Assembly (NCBI GenBank): GCA_002257025.1
Contig: NCHA01000002.1
Span: 237,074 to 301,073 of the forward strand
DNA: 64,000 nucleotides
Direction of reading: 5' to 3'
From: Sphingobacteriales bacterium 16-39-50
Lineage (GTDB): Bacteria > Bacteroidota > Bacteroidia > Sphingobacteriales > Sphingobacteriaceae
A program made the position numbers and the translations under genes. The notes beneath the pieces were generated by a model. It ran no database searches, had not been told where the DNA came from, and saw nothing but the letters and a program-made list of their open reading frames with translations. Shown in pieces: positions 35,844-45,252 of this stretch. Every line of letters begins with the position of its first letter. The first letter of the stretch is position 1.

Positions 35844-37373
35844 ATGCCTGATACAACTAAGAAAGTAAGAGTACGATTTGCACCCAGCCCTACAGGAGGT
35901 TTACATCTTGGGGGAGTAAGAACTGTGTTATTTAATTATCTTTTTGCCCGTAAACACGGGGGTGATTTTATACTCAGAATAGAAGATACCGATCAAAGCC
36001 GTTATGTAGAAGGGGCAGAACAATATATACTTGATTGCCTCGCCTGGTGCGGATTAAACCCCGATGAAGGCCCTCAAAATGGCGGACCTTATGCACCCTA
36101 CCGTCAGAGCGAACGCAAGGAAAATTACCGTAAATACGCCGAACAGCTTGTCAGTAATGGCTATGCCTATTATGCATTCGACACCCCTGCAGAACTGGAT
36201 GAGCAGCGGCAAAAATTTCCAAACTTTCGTTACGGGCATGAAAACCGTGATGTTCTACGAAATTCCCTGAACCTGTCGCAGGAAGAAACTCAGGCGCTTC
36301 TGGACCAGGGAGTACCGCATGTTATCCGCATCAAGGTTCCGGTTGATGATACGGTTCATTTTTACGATATGATTCGCGGAGATGTCAGCTTTGACACCAA
36401 TCTTGTTGATGATAAAGTACTGTTAAAAGCAGATGGCATGCCAACCTATCATCTTGCTGTTGTGGTGGATGATTATCTGATGAAAATTAGCCATGCCTTC
36501 CGTGGAGAAGAATGGCTCCCTTCCGCACCGGTTCATATCCTGCTTTGGGAATATCTTGGATGGAAAGCTGATATGCCACATTGGGTACATCTACCACTAA
36601 TCCTAAAACCTGATGGCAATGGTAAACTAAGCAAGCGTGATGGCGACCGGCTTGGTTTCCCTGTCTATGCAATGAACTGGAAAGACCCGAAAAGCGGAGA
36701 AATTACCCGTGGATTCCGTGAAATGGGATACCTGCCCGAGGCTTTTATCAATATGCTAGCCCTTTTAGGCTGGAATGACGGAACCGAACAAGAGATCTTC
36801 AGTATGGAAGAGCTGATTGAGAAATTCAGTATCGAACGGGTAAGCAAAGCCGGCGCAAAGTTTGATTTTGAGAAAGCGAAGTGGTTTAATCATGAGTATA
36901 TTAAGAATAGTCAGGTAGCAGGTATCAAGTATCAGGTACTTGAAATACTGAAAGCAAAAGACATCCAAATTGAGGATAATGAATATTTCGATAAAGTTCT
37001 TGAGACTGTCAAAGAGCGCATGACCTTTCTTCAGGATTTCTGGGATCAGGCTTCATTCTTCTTCGAGCAGCCTGCATTTTATGACCTGAATGCAGTAAAA
37101 CCTAAATGGAGTGATGCCAAAACCGAATATTTCAATGAGCTTATAAAAACCTGGGAAGGGACAAAAGCCTGGGACGCCGTAAATCTGGAAACTGTTTTTA
37201 AAGCTTTAGCAGAGGAAAAAGGCATTAAACCGGGTGAGTTGATGTTACCATTCAGGGTTATGCTGGTTGGAGGCAAATTTGGTCCGGGAGTTTTTGATAT
37301 TGCGGTGCTTCTTGGAAAAGAGCAAACTATTCAGAGGATTCAAAAAGCGATTATTGCTTTTACGGTGGAGTAA
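35844..37373 (+). CDS. gltX: Glutamyl-tRNA synthetase
   Basis: A 509-residue class I aminoacyl-tRNA synthetase charging tRNA-Glu. The HIGH-like motif is HLGG at residues 21-24, in the canonical PSPTGGLHLGG setting, and the KMSKS-like loop is KLSKR at 261-265. The usual Glu-specific RFAPSPTG start supports the ATG at 35844; the longer in-frame start at 35817 runs over the promoter. It is an essential housekeeping gene and stands between a divergent histidine kinase and an amidohydrolase. Confidence 0.97.
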   Translation: MPDTTKKVRVRFAPSPTGGLHLGGVRTVLFNYLFARKHGGDFILRIEDTDQSRYVEGAEQYILDCLAWCGLNPDEGPQNGGPYAPYRQSERKENYRKYAEQLVSNGYAYYAFDTPAELDEQRQKFPNFRYGHENRDVLRNSLNLSQEETQALLDQGVPHVIRIKVPVDDTVHFYDMIRGDVSFDTNLVDDKVLLKADGMPTYHLAVVVDDYLMKISHAFRGEEWLPSAPVHILLWEYLGWKADMPHWVHLPLILKPDGNGKLSKRDGDRLGFPVYAMNWKDPKSGEITRGFREMGYLPEAFINMLALLGWNDGTEQEIFSMEELIEKFSIERVSKAGAKFDFEKAKWFNHEYIKNSQVAGIKYQVLEILKAKDIQIEDNEYFDKVLETVKERMTFLQDFWDQASFFFEQPAFYDLNAVKPKWSDAKTEYFNELIKTWEGTKAWDAVNLETVFKALAEEKGIKPGELMLPFRVMLVGGKFGPGVFDIAVLLGKEQTIQRIQKAIIAFTVE

Positions 37374-37531
37374 TAGGGTATAATTTGTCTGAACTTTGAT
37401 TTTTATGATTTATTTGATTAGAATGATTCGGGGCCTTAAGCATAAATCACTACAATCACAATTCAGACAAAATACCATCCCATTTTTCCTTAACGGTTAA
37501 TTCATATATTTAATTAACCAAAGCCTCAATA

Positions 37532-39229
37532 ATGAATTTCAAATCTTTATTCATCCCTTTAAGGGCGAATACCTTTTATTTCTTAATTCTATTTCTTTTT
37601 ATCTGCATAAATTTTACTGCCTGCAAAACAAGTGAAAGCCCAACTTTGGCTATCATCAATGCCCGCATCTGGACCGGTGATGAGGCCCAGCCCTGGGCAG
37701 AAGCAATTGCAGTTAAAGGCGAAACGATAATCCATGTAGGAAGCAGCGAAGAAGTCAGGAAAATGCTGGATGATGGTACTAAACTTATTGATGCTAAAGG
37801 GCAGATGCTGGTGCCCGGATTCAATGATGCTCATGTCCATTTTATTGATGGCGGTTTCGGACTATCCTCGGTTTCCCTGCGTGATGCAAAAACCAAACAG
37901 GAATTTATTGATCGTATCGCTGCCTTTGTCAAAACGGTGCCTCCCGGTACATGGATCTTGAATGGCGACTGGGATCATACGAATTGGGGTGGTGAACTTC
38001 CGCAAGCCAGCTGGATCGATTCGGTGAGTGCTGATCATCCGGTTTTCGTTCAGCGCCTGGACGGGCACATGGGTCTGGCAAATTCTGCGGCGATGAAATT
38101 AGCGAAAATCAGCGCAAGCACTGCGGATGTTGAAGGTGGCTCAATAATCCGAAATAAAAATAGAATGCCCGAAGGTATTTTCAAGGACAATGCGATGGGA
38201 CTGATTGGTCAGCATATTTCTGATCCTTCGCATGAATTAAAAGACAGAGCACTCGAAGCAGCAATGAAATATGTAGCTTCAAATGGTGTTACCTCGGTTC
38301 AAAGCATGGGCGGCTGGCAGGATCTGGAAGTCTACCGGAGAGCAGCGAAAAAAGGGATCTTAAACACACGCATTTATGCCGTAGTGCCTTTGAGTTCCTG
38401 GAAAAAACTTAAAGAAGAAGTTGAAAAATCAGGAAAAGGCGATTCCTGGTTAAAGATCGGGGGTTTAAAGGGATTTGTTGACGGATCTTTGGGATCGCAT
38501 ACCGCGGCCTTTAAACAGCCTTTTAGTGATACCCCGACTGATAGCGGCTTCCTCGTTACCCCTGTAAAAGAACTCTATGAACAAATATCTGCCGCCGACA
38601 AGGCCGGATTACAGGTGATGGTGCATGCCATAGGTGATAAAGCGATTGAAGAACAACTGAACATTTTTGAAATAGTTGAAAAGGACAATGGAAAACGCGA
38701 CCGGCGTTTCCGTATTGAACATGCCCAGCATATTGCTCCCGAAGATTTGAGCCGTTTCAAAACACTCAATGTCATTGCCAGCATGCAGCCCTACCATGCA
38801 ATTGATGATGGGAAATGGGCTGAAAAGGTAATCGGCCCAGAACGTATCAAAACGACCTATGCTTTTAAAAGTCTGCTGGATAATCAAGCAGTTCTGGCTT
38901 TTGGCAGCGACTGGTTTGTTGCGCCACCAACACCCACTGAGGGTATTTATGCTGCGGTTACCCGTCGTACACTGGATGATAAAAACCCCGAAGGATGGGT
39001 TCCTGAGCAAAAAATGAACGTTGAGCAGGCTTTAAAAGCATATACCTATAGCTCTGCATACGCTTCGTTTGATGAAAACAATAAAGGGATTTTAAAAAAG
39101 GGATATCTCGCAGATTTCGTAATTCTGGATCAAAATTTGTTTGATATCAAAGCTGAAGCCATCAGAGATGTCAAAGTAATGAAGACCTTTACAGGTGGAA
39201 AGCTGGTTTTTGAACGTGATGAAAAATAG
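37532..39229 (+). CDS. YtcJ-type amidohydrolase lipoprotein
   Basis: A 565-residue metal-dependent hydrolase of the amidohydrolase superfamily. The first metal motif is NDAHVHF at about residues 96-102, further ligand histidines lie in VMVHAIGDKAI and RIEHAQHI, and the closing aspartate is in FGSDWFV. The N-terminus ends INFTAC with a plausible lipidated Cys31, suggesting an exported lipoprotein. Substrates in the YtcJ group are mostly unknown. It follows gltX after 158 bp on the same strand. Confidence 0.93.
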   Translation: MNFKSLFIPLRANTFYFLILFLFICINFTACKTSESPTLAIINARIWTGDEAQPWAEAIAVKGETIIHVGSSEEVRKMLDDGTKLIDAKGQMLVPGFNDAHVHFIDGGFGLSSVSLRDAKTKQEFIDRIAAFVKTVPPGTWILNGDWDHTNWGGELPQASWIDSVSADHPVFVQRLDGHMGLANSAAMKLAKISASTADVEGGSIIRNKNRMPEGIFKDNAMGLIGQHISDPSHELKDRALEAAMKYVASNGVTSVQSMGGWQDLEVYRRAAKKGILNTRIYAVVPLSSWKKLKEEVEKSGKGDSWLKIGGLKGFVDGSLGSHTAAFKQPFSDTPTDSGFLVTPVKELYEQISAADKAGLQVMVHAIGDKAIEEQLNIFEIVEKDNGKRDRRFRIEHAQHIAPEDLSRFKTLNVIASMQPYHAIDDGKWAEKVIGPERIKTTYAFKSLLDNQAVLAFGSDWFVAPPTPTEGIYAAVTRRTLDDKNPEGWVPEQKMNVEQALKAYTYSSAYASFDENNKGILKKGYLADFVILDQNLFDIKAEAIRDVKVMKTFTGGKLVFERDEK

Positions 39230-39300
39230 ATTTGTTTTAAATATTTGAGGAATCAATTTTAATAATTCAATAAAAATACATGAGCTCGACATAATATTTA

Positions 39301-39432
39301 AAAAACCGCATAGAAACATAGGAAACATAGCATTTTATAGCTGCCAACCTTCATTTTAGACATAGGTAGCCTTGAAGCTTCGCTTCAATCTATGTTTCCT
39401 TTAAAGCATAAGATAATACAATCTATGTGGTT
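39301..39432 (+). repeat. MITE-like repeat, copy 1
   Basis: About 130 bp with inverted ends: AACCGCATAGAAACATAG on the left, and ATCTATGTGGTT plus an inner CTATGTTTCC on the right. A central hairpin is TTGAAGCTTCGCTTCAA at 39372-39388. The same element is present in reverse orientation at 43849-43965, mostly identical with small insertions. It lies between the amidohydrolase and ypfJ-like genes and has no coding capacity. Confidence 0.85.
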
Positions 39433-39489
39433 AAATATTAATCTTTAGATATTATTTATATATCAAACTCACATTAAAAATATAAGAAT

Positions 39490-40338
39490 ATGAAGTGGTT
39501 AGGCAGACGCGGAAGCGGTAACATTGATGACAGACGTGGAATGAGTGGTGGTGGTATGGCAATTGGTGGCGGGACAATTATTCTCGTTATCCTCGGCTTA
39601 TTATTTGGAGGAGATCCACAATCTATTTTAAATCAGGTGTCTCAAAATCAGCCTGTTCAGGAAGGTAAGGTCGGTTCACCACAGGATGATGCCGGTAAAT
39701 TTGCTGATGTGGTTCTGGCTGATACCGACGAATTATGGACCGAAGTATTCCGGGAAAACGGAAAGCAATATGAACGGCCAACGATGGTTCTTTTCGATGA
39801 TCTTGTGGCTTCTGCCTGCGGTTCAGCAAGCTCTGCTACCGGACCGTTTTACTGTCCATCAGATCGTCAAATCTACCTTGACCTCAGCTTCCAGGCGGAA
39901 CTAAAAAACAAGTTTGGAGCTGGTGGCGATTTCCCGATGGCCTATGTCATTGCCCATGAGGTTGGGCATCATGTTCAAAACCTTCTGGGCGTTTCAGAAA
40001 ACGTTCAAAGCTTGCGCAACAGCCTGAGTGAAGCCGAGTATAACCAATTATCCGTAAAACTGGAATTGCAGGCAGATTTTTATGCTGGTATTTATGCCAA
40101 TTACATTGCAAAACTTCAACAAAATGGCGAAAGTGTATTGGAGCCGGGTGATATTGAAGAAGCCCTTACTGCGGCCAGCGCAATAGGTGACGACCGCCTG
40201 CAACAACAATCCCAGGGAAGGGTAGTTCCTGATTCCTTTACTCATGGAACCTCAGAGCAGCGAATGAAATGGTTCAAAAAAGGCTATGAAAGTGGGGATA
40301 TAAAACAGGGTGATACGTTTAATGCGAAGGATTTGTAG
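39490..40338 (+). CDS. YpfJ-type neutral zinc metallopeptidase
   Basis: A 282-residue membrane-anchored protein with one transmembrane helix at about residues 24-41 after a glycine-rich cytoplasmic start (RRGMSGGGMAIGGG). The zinc-binding HEVGH motif is at 156-160, and the downstream acidic ligand region is in ELQADFYAGIYA. Cys110 and Cys122 may form a disulphide. The family (YpfJ/KPN_02809) is widely conserved but its substrate is unknown. It is flanked by a MITE-like repeat upstream and a REP-like repeat downstream. Confidence 0.94.
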   Translation: MKWLGRRGSGNIDDRRGMSGGGMAIGGGTIILVILGLLFGGDPQSILNQVSQNQPVQEGKVGSPQDDAGKFADVVLADTDELWTEVFRENGKQYERPTMVLFDDLVASACGSASSATGPFYCPSDRQIYLDLSFQAELKNKFGAGGDFPMAYVIAHEVGHHVQNLLGVSENVQSLRNSLSEAEYNQLSVKLELQADFYAGIYANYIAKLQQNGESVLEPGDIEEALTAASAIGDDRLQQQSQGRVVPDSFTHGTSEQRMKWFKKGYESGDIKQGDTFNAKDL

Positions 40339-40344
40339 GATTCC

Positions 40345-40471
40345 CCGTCATTTCGACGAGCGAACGGAATTGAAATAACAACTACAATTATTAAGGCGAG
40401 GAGAAATCTGTTCAGAGGAATCCTACCTTTAATGATGAGATTTCTCAGTCGTGCCTCCTTCGAAATGACGG
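40345..40471. repeat. REP-like inverted repeat between converging genes
   Basis: Outer arms CCGTCATTTCGA (40345-40356) and TCGAAATGACGG (40460-40471), and inner arms GAGAAATCT (40401-40409) and AGATTTCTC (40438-40446), form a nested inverted repeat. It lies between the ends of the metallopeptidase and permease genes and could terminate both. Confidence 0.8.
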
Positions 40472-40483
40472 ACGTTTTCACTC

Positions 40484-40518
40484 CCTATTGCCTATTGCCT
40501 ATTCCCTATTTCCCATTA
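40484..40518. repeat. Heptanucleotide array overlapping the permease stop codon
   Basis: Four 7-mers of the CCTATTN type plus a fifth degenerate unit (CCCATTA) that contains the minus-strand stop codon at 40516-40518. Confidence 0.85.
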
Positions 40519-43086
40519 AACCTCGCTCCTCAACACCTCCAACGGCGGCCTGTTCAGCACCCCTCTGCTATTAAATAATCCTACCAATACCGTTAATGAA
40601 GTAATCAGCAGGAACAGGATCAAAACCGGAACCAGCTCGGGAGAAAAAGTAGTCTCGAAAACGAATCTTGCCAATCCCCAGCTTGCTACGAGAGCTAAAA
40701 CAATACCTGCGCCGGCAGCCAAAGCCCCGAGGAAGAAATATTCCAGGGCAGTAATTACCAGAATCTGCTTGCGGCTTGCGCCCATCGTTCGTAATAAAAC
40801 ACTCTCCCTGATCCGCTGGTATTTACTAATCAATACCGAGGCAATGAGAACAATCAGACCGGTAATGATACTGAATGCAGCCATGAAACGGATTACAAAG
40901 CCCATTTTATCCAGAATCTCATCCAGCACACTTAATACTAATCCAAGATCAATCATCGAAATATTAGGAAATGTTTTTACCACAGCCTGCTGGTATTTTG
41001 CCGACAATTCATTAGAAGGTACCTGGGTAAGCAGCACATGAAACTGAGGCGCATCCTCCAGAACACCGGTTGGAAATATCAGGATGAAGTTTGTCTGTAT
41101 CCGGTTCCAGTCCACCTTTCGGGTACTGCCAACCAGCGCTTTTAAAGGAGCGCCCTGCACATTAAACGTAAGCTCATCTCCTATCTTCACCCCGATGCGT
41201 TTCGCATAACCATCCTCCAGGGAAACATAAACCGGCTTACCCGGTTCAGCCTTTCCAATCCATTTCCCATCAATAAGCTCCTCCGAATCACTCAGACTAT
41301 CCCGGTAGGTAACCCGGTATTCCCGTTCGAGTCCGCGCATTGCACCCCAGGCGACACTATCCTTTTTATAGCTGGCTGCGTTACGCCCCTTGATCTCGGT
41401 CATCCGCATATTCACGATCGGAACTTCCTGCAAAACAGGCAGATTCAAACTCTTTGTCAAATCAGCCACGGCCTGCTTCTGATTACTCTGAATATCAAAA
41501 AGCACCATATTGGGCTGGTTCTTACTGGAAGAACGGGTAACCCTGTTGATGAGAATACCCTGAACAAAGAAAAGTGTGCAAATAAAGGCAGTCCCCAAAC
41601 CAATTGAAACCACCAGAATCAAGGTCTGATTATTTGGTCTGAAAAGATTCGCAAAACCCTGTCTCCATAAATAAGACCAGGATGAAGGAAAATAGCGTCT
41701 TGCAAGCCACATCATCGCATAAGCCAGGGCAGCAAGAGTAATAAATCCGGCCAACACCCCCGCAGTAAAGAATACCGTCTTTTTTAGAGAGCCCATCTGC
41801 AGATAGGTAAAGCCAAAAATGAACAGCACGATTATAAAATACACCAGCCATTTAATGGGATCCTTAAACAGGGAAGTTTCTTCCAATGAAAGCCTGAGCG
41901 TATTTAAAGGAGAAATATTCCTGACCGAAACCAGGGGTAGCAGAGCAAATAATATCGAAATGATCAAACCGAGTAAAAGACCTTGTCCGACAGCCATCCA
42001 TGAAATGGCAACTGCGATCTCAACCGGTAGAAAGTCTTTCAAAACAATAGGCAAAAACTGCTGGATGAGTGTTCCCAAAATAGATCCAATGAGGGAACCG
42101 ATCAATCCAATGCCGGCAATTTGAATCAGATAGATTAGAAATGCCTGTCTTGAACTGGCACCAAGGCAACGCAGAACGGCAATGGTATTGATCTTTTCAC
42201 GAATATAAATATGAATAGCACTGGCCACACCGATACAACCTAACAGAAGCGCAATGAAACCAACCAGAGCCAGAAACTCGGTCATATCTTCAAAAGAACG
42301 GCCTGTATTTTCCTTCCGGGATTCGATTGTTTCATAATCCAGCTCTGCTTTTTCAAGCTGTGGCTCGAGGCGTTTAGCGAGTTTATTTACATTAGTTTCG
42401 GGAGGAAATTTATAATAGAAATTATAAGTGATGCGGCTTCCCTTTTGCGAAAGCCCTGTTTCTTCGAGGTAAGCAAGCGGAATATAAACAATAGGAGCAA
42501 CAGCAGCATTAAAGCCCGTCTGGCCCGGAGCTTTGTTCAAAACCCCCGCAATCTCAAAAATGACCTCACCAACTTTTATTGAATCCCCCGGCTTTGCATC
42601 ATACTGAAGCATCAGCGTTTTATCAACCAATGCCTGCTTCCCGAGCCTGAAACTGCGGCTGGCAGTTTTTGGTGTAGTTTCTATGTCTCCGTAATAAGGA
42701 AAATCTCCAGATAAGGCCCTGACATTAACCAGGCGGGTGCCTCCATTCTTCTGAAAATAGACCATGGAAGCGAATGTCCGCTCTTCTGAACGCTCAGTCC
42801 CCAGGGATTTGAGCATTGGGAGGGCTTCCTCTTTTACGGTTTTATTGGTCTCAATGATAAGATCAGCGCCCAGCAGACTTTTAGCCTGTGAATCAATATC
42901 ATTCCTGAGGTTATATTCAAAAGAATAAATGGCAACTAAAGCGGCAATTCCAAGGATGATCGAGGAAATGAACAGAAACAAGCGCGAGCGGTTACGCCTG
43001 CTATCCCGCCATGCCATGAGCAAGAGCCATTTGAAATTGAGGGAACTTTTATGCTCCCCTGTCACAGCGTCATTAAGCTCCGACAT
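40516..43086 (-). CDS. FtsX-like ABC permease, large two-module type (YbbP-like)
   Basis: An 856-residue inner-membrane permease with two FtsX modules. It has an N-terminal helix at about residues 38-58, a periplasmic domain, four helices around 260-410, three more around 420-520, a second periplasmic domain and a C-terminal three-helix FtsX block. The architecture matches YbbP, which pairs with the YbbA ATPase and is often near a TesA-type esterase. The ATG at 43086 overlaps the ATPase gene by 14 bases; a TTG at 43110 is less likely. Confidence 0.93.
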   Translation of the reverse strand: MSELNDAVTGEHKSSLNFKWLLLMAWRDSRRNRSRLFLFISSIILGIAALVAIYSFEYNLRNDIDSQAKSLLGADLIIETNKTVKEEALPMLKSLGTERSEERTFASMVYFQKNGGTRLVNVRALSGDFPYYGDIETTPKTASRSFRLGKQALVDKTLMLQYDAKPGDSIKVGEVIFEIAGVLNKAPGQTGFNAAVAPIVYIPLAYLEETGLSQKGSRITYNFYYKFPPETNVNKLAKRLEPQLEKAELDYETIESRKENTGRSFEDMTEFLALVGFIALLLGCIGVASAIHIYIREKINTIAVLRCLGASSRQAFLIYLIQIAGIGLIGSLIGSILGTLIQQFLPIVLKDFLPVEIAVAISWMAVGQGLLLGLIISILFALLPLVSVRNISPLNTLRLSLEETSLFKDPIKWLVYFIIVLFIFGFTYLQMGSLKKTVFFTAGVLAGFITLAALAYAMMWLARRYFPSSWSYLWRQGFANLFRPNNQTLILVVSIGLGTAFICTLFFVQGILINRVTRSSSKNQPNMVLFDIQSNQKQAVADLTKSLNLPVLQEVPIVNMRMTEIKGRNAASYKKDSVAWGAMRGLEREYRVTYRDSLSDSEELIDGKWIGKAEPGKPVYVSLEDGYAKRIGVKIGDELTFNVQGAPLKALVGSTRKVDWNRIQTNFILIFPTGVLEDAPQFHVLLTQVPSNELSAKYQQAVVKTFPNISMIDLGLVLSVLDEILDKMGFVIRFMAAFSIITGLIVLIASVLISKYQRIRESVLLRTMGASRKQILVITALEYFFLGALAAGAGIVLALVASWGLARFVFETTFSPELVPVLILFLLITSLTVLVGLFNSRGVLNRPPLEVLRSEV

Positions 43087-43792
43087 GATCCGGCTTTTCA
43101 GAATTTTCAATATTAGTCTTCACATCAGAAACCAGCGAACCGCCTTTGATGCGGATGATCCGTTGTGTTTTGGAAGCCATTTCAAGATCATGGGTAACCA
43201 GAACCAGAGTTGTTCCGGCTTCTTTATTCAGATCAAAAATCAGTTTTACAACTTTTTCACTCGTTTCTGCATCCAGATTTCCTGTTGGCTCATCGGCGAA
43301 TAAAATCTTTGGGGAATTTGAAAATGCCCTTGCGAGTGAAACCCGCTGCTGTTCTCCACCGGATAACTGAGTAGGATAATGATGCCCGCGATCAGCCAGA
43401 CCAACCTTATCAAGCAATTCCAAAGCCCGGGGACGAATATTCTTCTCTCCTCTGAGCTCAAGCGGAACCATTACATTTTCTAAGGCAGTCAGGGTTGGCA
43501 ATAGCTGGAAGTTCTGAAATATAAAACCCACATGCTGATTCCTTACCTGAGCCCGCTGATCCTCATTTAGATTATCCAGACGGATATGATTCAGTTCCAC
43601 AATGCCCGAGGTAGAGCGATCAAGACCTGCGCATAAACCAAGGAGCGTTGTTTTACCACTTCCCGAAGGACCCACGATCGACATAGTCGAGCCCGCCTCT
43701 ATCGCAAAACTTATATCATCCAAAACGGTCAGCGTGCGGCCCCCGCTTTGATAAGTTTTACTCAAATTCTGAATATTCAGTATAATGTCCAA
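43073..43792 (-). CDS. ABC transporter ATP-binding protein (YbbA/LolD-like)
   Basis: A 239-residue ATPase for the FtsX-like permease. Walker A is GPSGSGKTT at residues 41-49, the signature is LSGGEQQR, Walker B is ILFADEPTGNLD and the switch histidine is in LVTHDLEMA. It belongs to the MacB/LolD/YbbA class that drives mechanical transmission rather than classical import. It is first in the pair and its coding end overlaps the permease start. A TesA-like arylesterase gene points away from it 7.2 kb to the right. Confidence 0.95.
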   Translation of the reverse strand: MDIILNIQNLSKTYQSGGRTLTVLDDISFAIEAGSTMSIVGPSGSGKTTLLGLCAGLDRSTSGIVELNHIRLDNLNEDQRAQVRNQHVGFIFQNFQLLPTLTALENVMVPLELRGEKNIRPRALELLDKVGLADRGHHYPTQLSGGEQQRVSLARAFSNSPKILFADEPTGNLDAETSEKVVKLIFDLNKEAGTTLVLVTHDLEMASKTQRIIRIKGGSLVSDVKTNIENSEKPDHVGA

Positions 43793-43848
43793 GCTGTTAA
43801 ATTAATTTAATATGAGGTCGATAATTAAATATCTAATGGTTAATATTT

Positions 43849-43965
43849 AACCACATAGATTGTCTTATATTTTGCTTTAAAGGAAACATAGATTGAAGCG
43901 AAGCTTCAAGTAATCTGTTTCTAAAGGTTGGCAACTATAAAATGCTATGTTTCTATGTGGTTTTT
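43849..43965 (-). repeat. MITE-like repeat, copy 2 (inverted)
   Basis: The reverse-orientation copy of the element at 39301-39432, with ends AACCACATAG and CTATGTGGTT perfectly inverted here. The central GAAGCGAAGCTTC hairpin is shared. The two copies flank the metallopeptidase and the ABC exporter genes. Confidence 0.85.
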
Positions 43966-44256
43966 AAATTTTATTTTGAGTTCACGTTAATTTATAATCT
44001 AGCAATCTTCGCAAAATAAACAAAATGAAGGTCTTAGCCTGATCTGCTTTGTAAAAATCTTCTCATATTATTGGATGGTTGGGGGTGGGGGATGTTACAA
44101 ATGGATGGGTTTCATCGAAGATATACTGGCTAATTAACTATTTTCCGGGATAGGCATTAGTAATTATGTAAATGCTACACTTAAACTCCAATGCTGAGGA
44201 AGAATTCTAATATTAGTAATTAGAAAATAATAAAAGCAAGGTTGAAACCTGCAAAA

Positions 44257-44287
44257 ATTAATTTCCGGCATAAACCCGGAAATTAAT
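44257..44287 (-). terminator. Intrinsic terminator of CsgG-like gene
   Basis: A 12-bp perfect stem (ATTAATTTCCGG and its complement) with a short loop is followed on the minus strand by TTTTT. It lies 35 bp past the stop codon. Confidence 0.8.
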
Positions 44288-44321
44288 CAGTGTTTTAAAA
44301 GGTTGTACTTATTGGTAAAGA

Positions 44322-44960
44322 CTATTTCGCATATGGGAAATTTCGGGATACTTTTCTCATCATACGCTCAACCAAATCATCGGTAGATCCCCCCACACTA
44401 TCATCCATAGATTTAAAGAAACGCCATAAAAGCTCGCCATCAGATGCATTATTTAAAGTTAAAACTAAACTACCAGTTCCTGTTTTACCTCCTATTCCTC
44501 CAAGCAATACCATTGTAGCGATTGCTGCTCCATCTGATTTAGTTTGTTCAGTCTCAAAACGTCCTCCTAATACGGCATCGACCCCTAAAATTTTTGCCAC
44601 TTCATCTTTGGTATGTTCATCTAACTTCCCTTCCAAACCTGCCTTTTTCAAAAGTATATTTGTCTTATCAATATCTTGAAAAGAGACAGTATATTCATCG
44701 GCTTTTCGTAATAAAAAAGTGTACATACTACCTTGAATGGATTTTGCCATTTTCTGCTCCTGGTCCAAATTACCTTCCAAACTATACCCCTTTGGTTGTT
44801 TACGATAGGTAATCTTGACATCAAATGGTAAAATTGCGACCGTTTTATGTTGTTGAATAGTAGATTTTAACTTAGGACTTTCAAACAATTGCTTTGAACC
44901 CTCAAGTTGAGCAAATGCGATAGAGGGCATAAAAAAAGCAAAAAAGATAAGTTTCTTCAT
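44322..44960 (-). CDS. Secreted CsgG/TolB-N-like protein of unknown function
   Basis: A 212-residue protein with a signal peptide (MKKLIFFAFFMPSIAFAQ). The segment KTVAILPFDVKITYR and the later ILGVDAVLGGRFETEQ resemble the alpha/beta fold used by CsgG and TolB N-terminal domains, which typically act in the periplasm in export or surface assembly. A short glycine-rich hydrophobic segment lies at about residues 145-160. The gene stands alone between a MITE-like repeat and the nitrilase gene. The family assignment is tentative. Confidence 0.72.
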   Translation of the reverse strand: MKKLIFFAFFMPSIAFAQLEGSKQLFESPKLKSTIQQHKTVAILPFDVKITYRKQPKGYSLEGNLDQEQKMAKSIQGSMYTFLLRKADEYTVSFQDIDKTNILLKKAGLEGKLDEHTKDEVAKILGVDAVLGGRFETEQTKSDGAAIATMVLLGGIGGKTGTGSLVLTLNNASDGELLWRFFKSMDDSVGGSTDDLVERMMRKVSRNFPYAK

Positions 44961-45227
44961 AATATTTTTAATTTTCGAGAGTATTCAGTATTTAAGAATA
45001 CAATGTAACAATTTAAATTCCGCTAAAAATCATTTGATCTGATATGGCTCCAGATGTTACATCAAGTATATTCTTATAATCTCAAGTTGATGCCCTTCTT
45101 TCTACATTTATGAGTATGAGATCCCCAATTTCAATTCCAATTCTCTACTTAAAGCCGTATATTGTTTTACAAATCCTGATTGAAGCTTCCTTAAAGCTGT
45201 GCAAAGCAGGTGTGTTTAATAGTAGAT

Positions 45228-45235
45228 TAATTTTG
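45228..45235 (+). promoter_or_regulatory. -7 promoter element of the nitrilase gene (TAATTTTG)
   Basis: An exact TAnnTTTG match 17 bases before the ATG. A matching -33 element is not obvious. Confidence 0.45.
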
Positions 45236-45252
45236 TCCATTAAAAAAGTAAT

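Larger units (their letters stand above)
43793..44321. other. 529-bp gene-free stretch
   Basis: Holds the second MITE-like repeat (43849-43965) and, at its right end, the terminator of the CsgG-like gene. The remaining roughly 290 bases are A/T-rich with a G-rich patch near 44090; nothing else was recognised. Confidence 0.6.

Noticed and set aside
40339..40481. Frame of 65 codons on the minus strand near the metallopeptidase end
   Set aside because: It lies within the REP-like inverted repeat.
39301..43965. Composite transposon
   Set aside because: The flanking repeats carry no transposase and no target duplication was evident, so only MITE-like repeats are claimed.
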